A stretch of DNA of 64,000 nt, from contig NC_060898.1 in the NCBI RefSeq assembly GCF_014805685.1, forward strand, positions 10,299,501 to 10,363,500, in the 5' to 3' direction. The position numbers and the translations under genes are program-made. Positions 63,121 to 64,000 of this stretch are shown one piece after another. The DNA comes from Silurus meridionalis (taxonomy: Eukaryota; Chordata; Actinopteri; Siluriformes; Siluridae). The notes under the pieces were generated by a model. It was given only the letters and a program-made list of their open reading frames with translations. It ran no database searches and was not told the DNA's origin. Each line of letters opens with the position of its first letter. Position 1 is the first letter of the stretch.

Positions 63121-64000
63121 GTACCATGTAAAAATAACTGCAGTCTCACCTCTAATCTGCTCAAGCAAAAGCCTCTACTGACAAATGTTTCTATTCAACA
63201 GTTATTGATGCCTCAGATTCATTTCAGTTAATTACTGTCATGTTACAACATAGTCCATAAGCATCTTTAGCAAAATCCATATCTTAAATTATTAGACTTT
63301 GAAATAACATTTTCTACCATTTTATTAAGCAATCATTAAACAGGTAAAAGGAAAAAGCAAATATTTAATAGCAAATATTTATAGTACCAAAGGAATTAGA
63401 CATAAAAAAACAGATATATTTTTTAATTCCCTCACAACAGTGCTGGTAGTGGGAGTGAGCATTCTGGTTTCTCTTAATCACATAAAAAATAAAAAGACAA
63501 AGGCCTGGTTGCAAAATAACACAGTGAATACGCTATTAGACTGTAAACAGCACAATGTTTAGTTAAAAATAAATATATTTAGCATTTTGGTTTAGTATAC
63601 TGCAAAATTTTTAACTAGTAATGCTGTAAGGACCGCACACAACACAATTGCCGGTAAAGAAAAATTCTCAACGATGGGTTGGTGCGATGCATCTTAAAAC
63701 AAAGTGTGCAAAGCTGAATATTGTAGTTTTATTCCACAACAGTGGAATTACATTACATGGAATTAGCAAATTAGAAATTTCTATACAGAATTTATATATT
63801 TTTCCAAAGTTGCTTTGTGACTATATCCATGTTAATAGTACCCCTGTATGCTAATAAAACTGGGCTAAATTTAATTTAGTTCCTATTTTACATAATAAAA
63901 AATCCTTTTATTAGTCTTTCTTTTTTCTTTGCCTTAAAGATAGAAAATTCAGCTTGTTGTGTTACTGAAAAAAGGTACAAACTCTGCCATTTAGAGTTAG
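63121..64000. other. No gene recognised
   Basis: AT-rich sequence to the right edge. An open frame at 63648-63854 has no recognisable content. Confidence 0.5.

Overview
This is vertebrate genomic DNA, almost certainly from a ray-finned fish. It holds two spliced vertebrate genes with long introns, large AT and CA microsatellites, and a dense load of Tc1/mariner transposons plus CR1/L2-like and RTE-like LINEs of the kinds common in fish. The repeat mix fits an otophysan such as a catfish, but species cannot be read from the sequence. I saw no bacterial operon, CRISPR array, rRNA or free-standing functional tRNA.

Layout. From 5145 to 20902, on the minus strand, lie seven exons of a TRPC5 cation channel gene. 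They code for residues 1-702: ankyrin region, all transmembrane segments, pore and TRP box. The last exons (C-terminal tail) lie beyond the left edge and any upstream non-coding exon lies to the right. The first coding exon ends in a GC rather than a GT splice donor. The introns and the left flank are filled with Tc1 elements, one hAT element with a perfect target duplication, and one Tc1 nested in another.

From 21 to 55 kb I recognise no certain protein-coding gene. The stretch is a repeat graveyard: pogo-like ends, a CpG-rich foldback, one CR1/L2-like LINE with a cluster of its severed 3' ends, a second CR1/L2-like group, RTE-like LINE copies, a tRNA-Glu-headed SINE built from both ends of the RTE-like LINE, a TA-flanked foldback MITE and several TA/CA/GA microsatellites. 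Between 42.9 and 44.3 kb there is a weakly supported minus-strand candidate gene with a promoter-like block, a 15-nt exon and a short hydrophobic reading frame.

From about 55.12 to 59.55 kb, on the minus strand, is a complete HMGB3-type gene: four coding exons (202 residues), a non-coding first exon, four CCAAT boxes upstream and a poly(A) signal. The right end (60.76-63.12 kb) is a long RTE-like LINE copy whose first 240 bases are almost identical to a copy at 48.6 kb, although the rest of the two copies has diverged.

The two genes are unrelated in function (a plasma-membrane cation channel and a chromatin protein). They share only strand and neighbourhood. The interest of the window lies in the trpc5 splice site and in the structure and history of the mobile elements.
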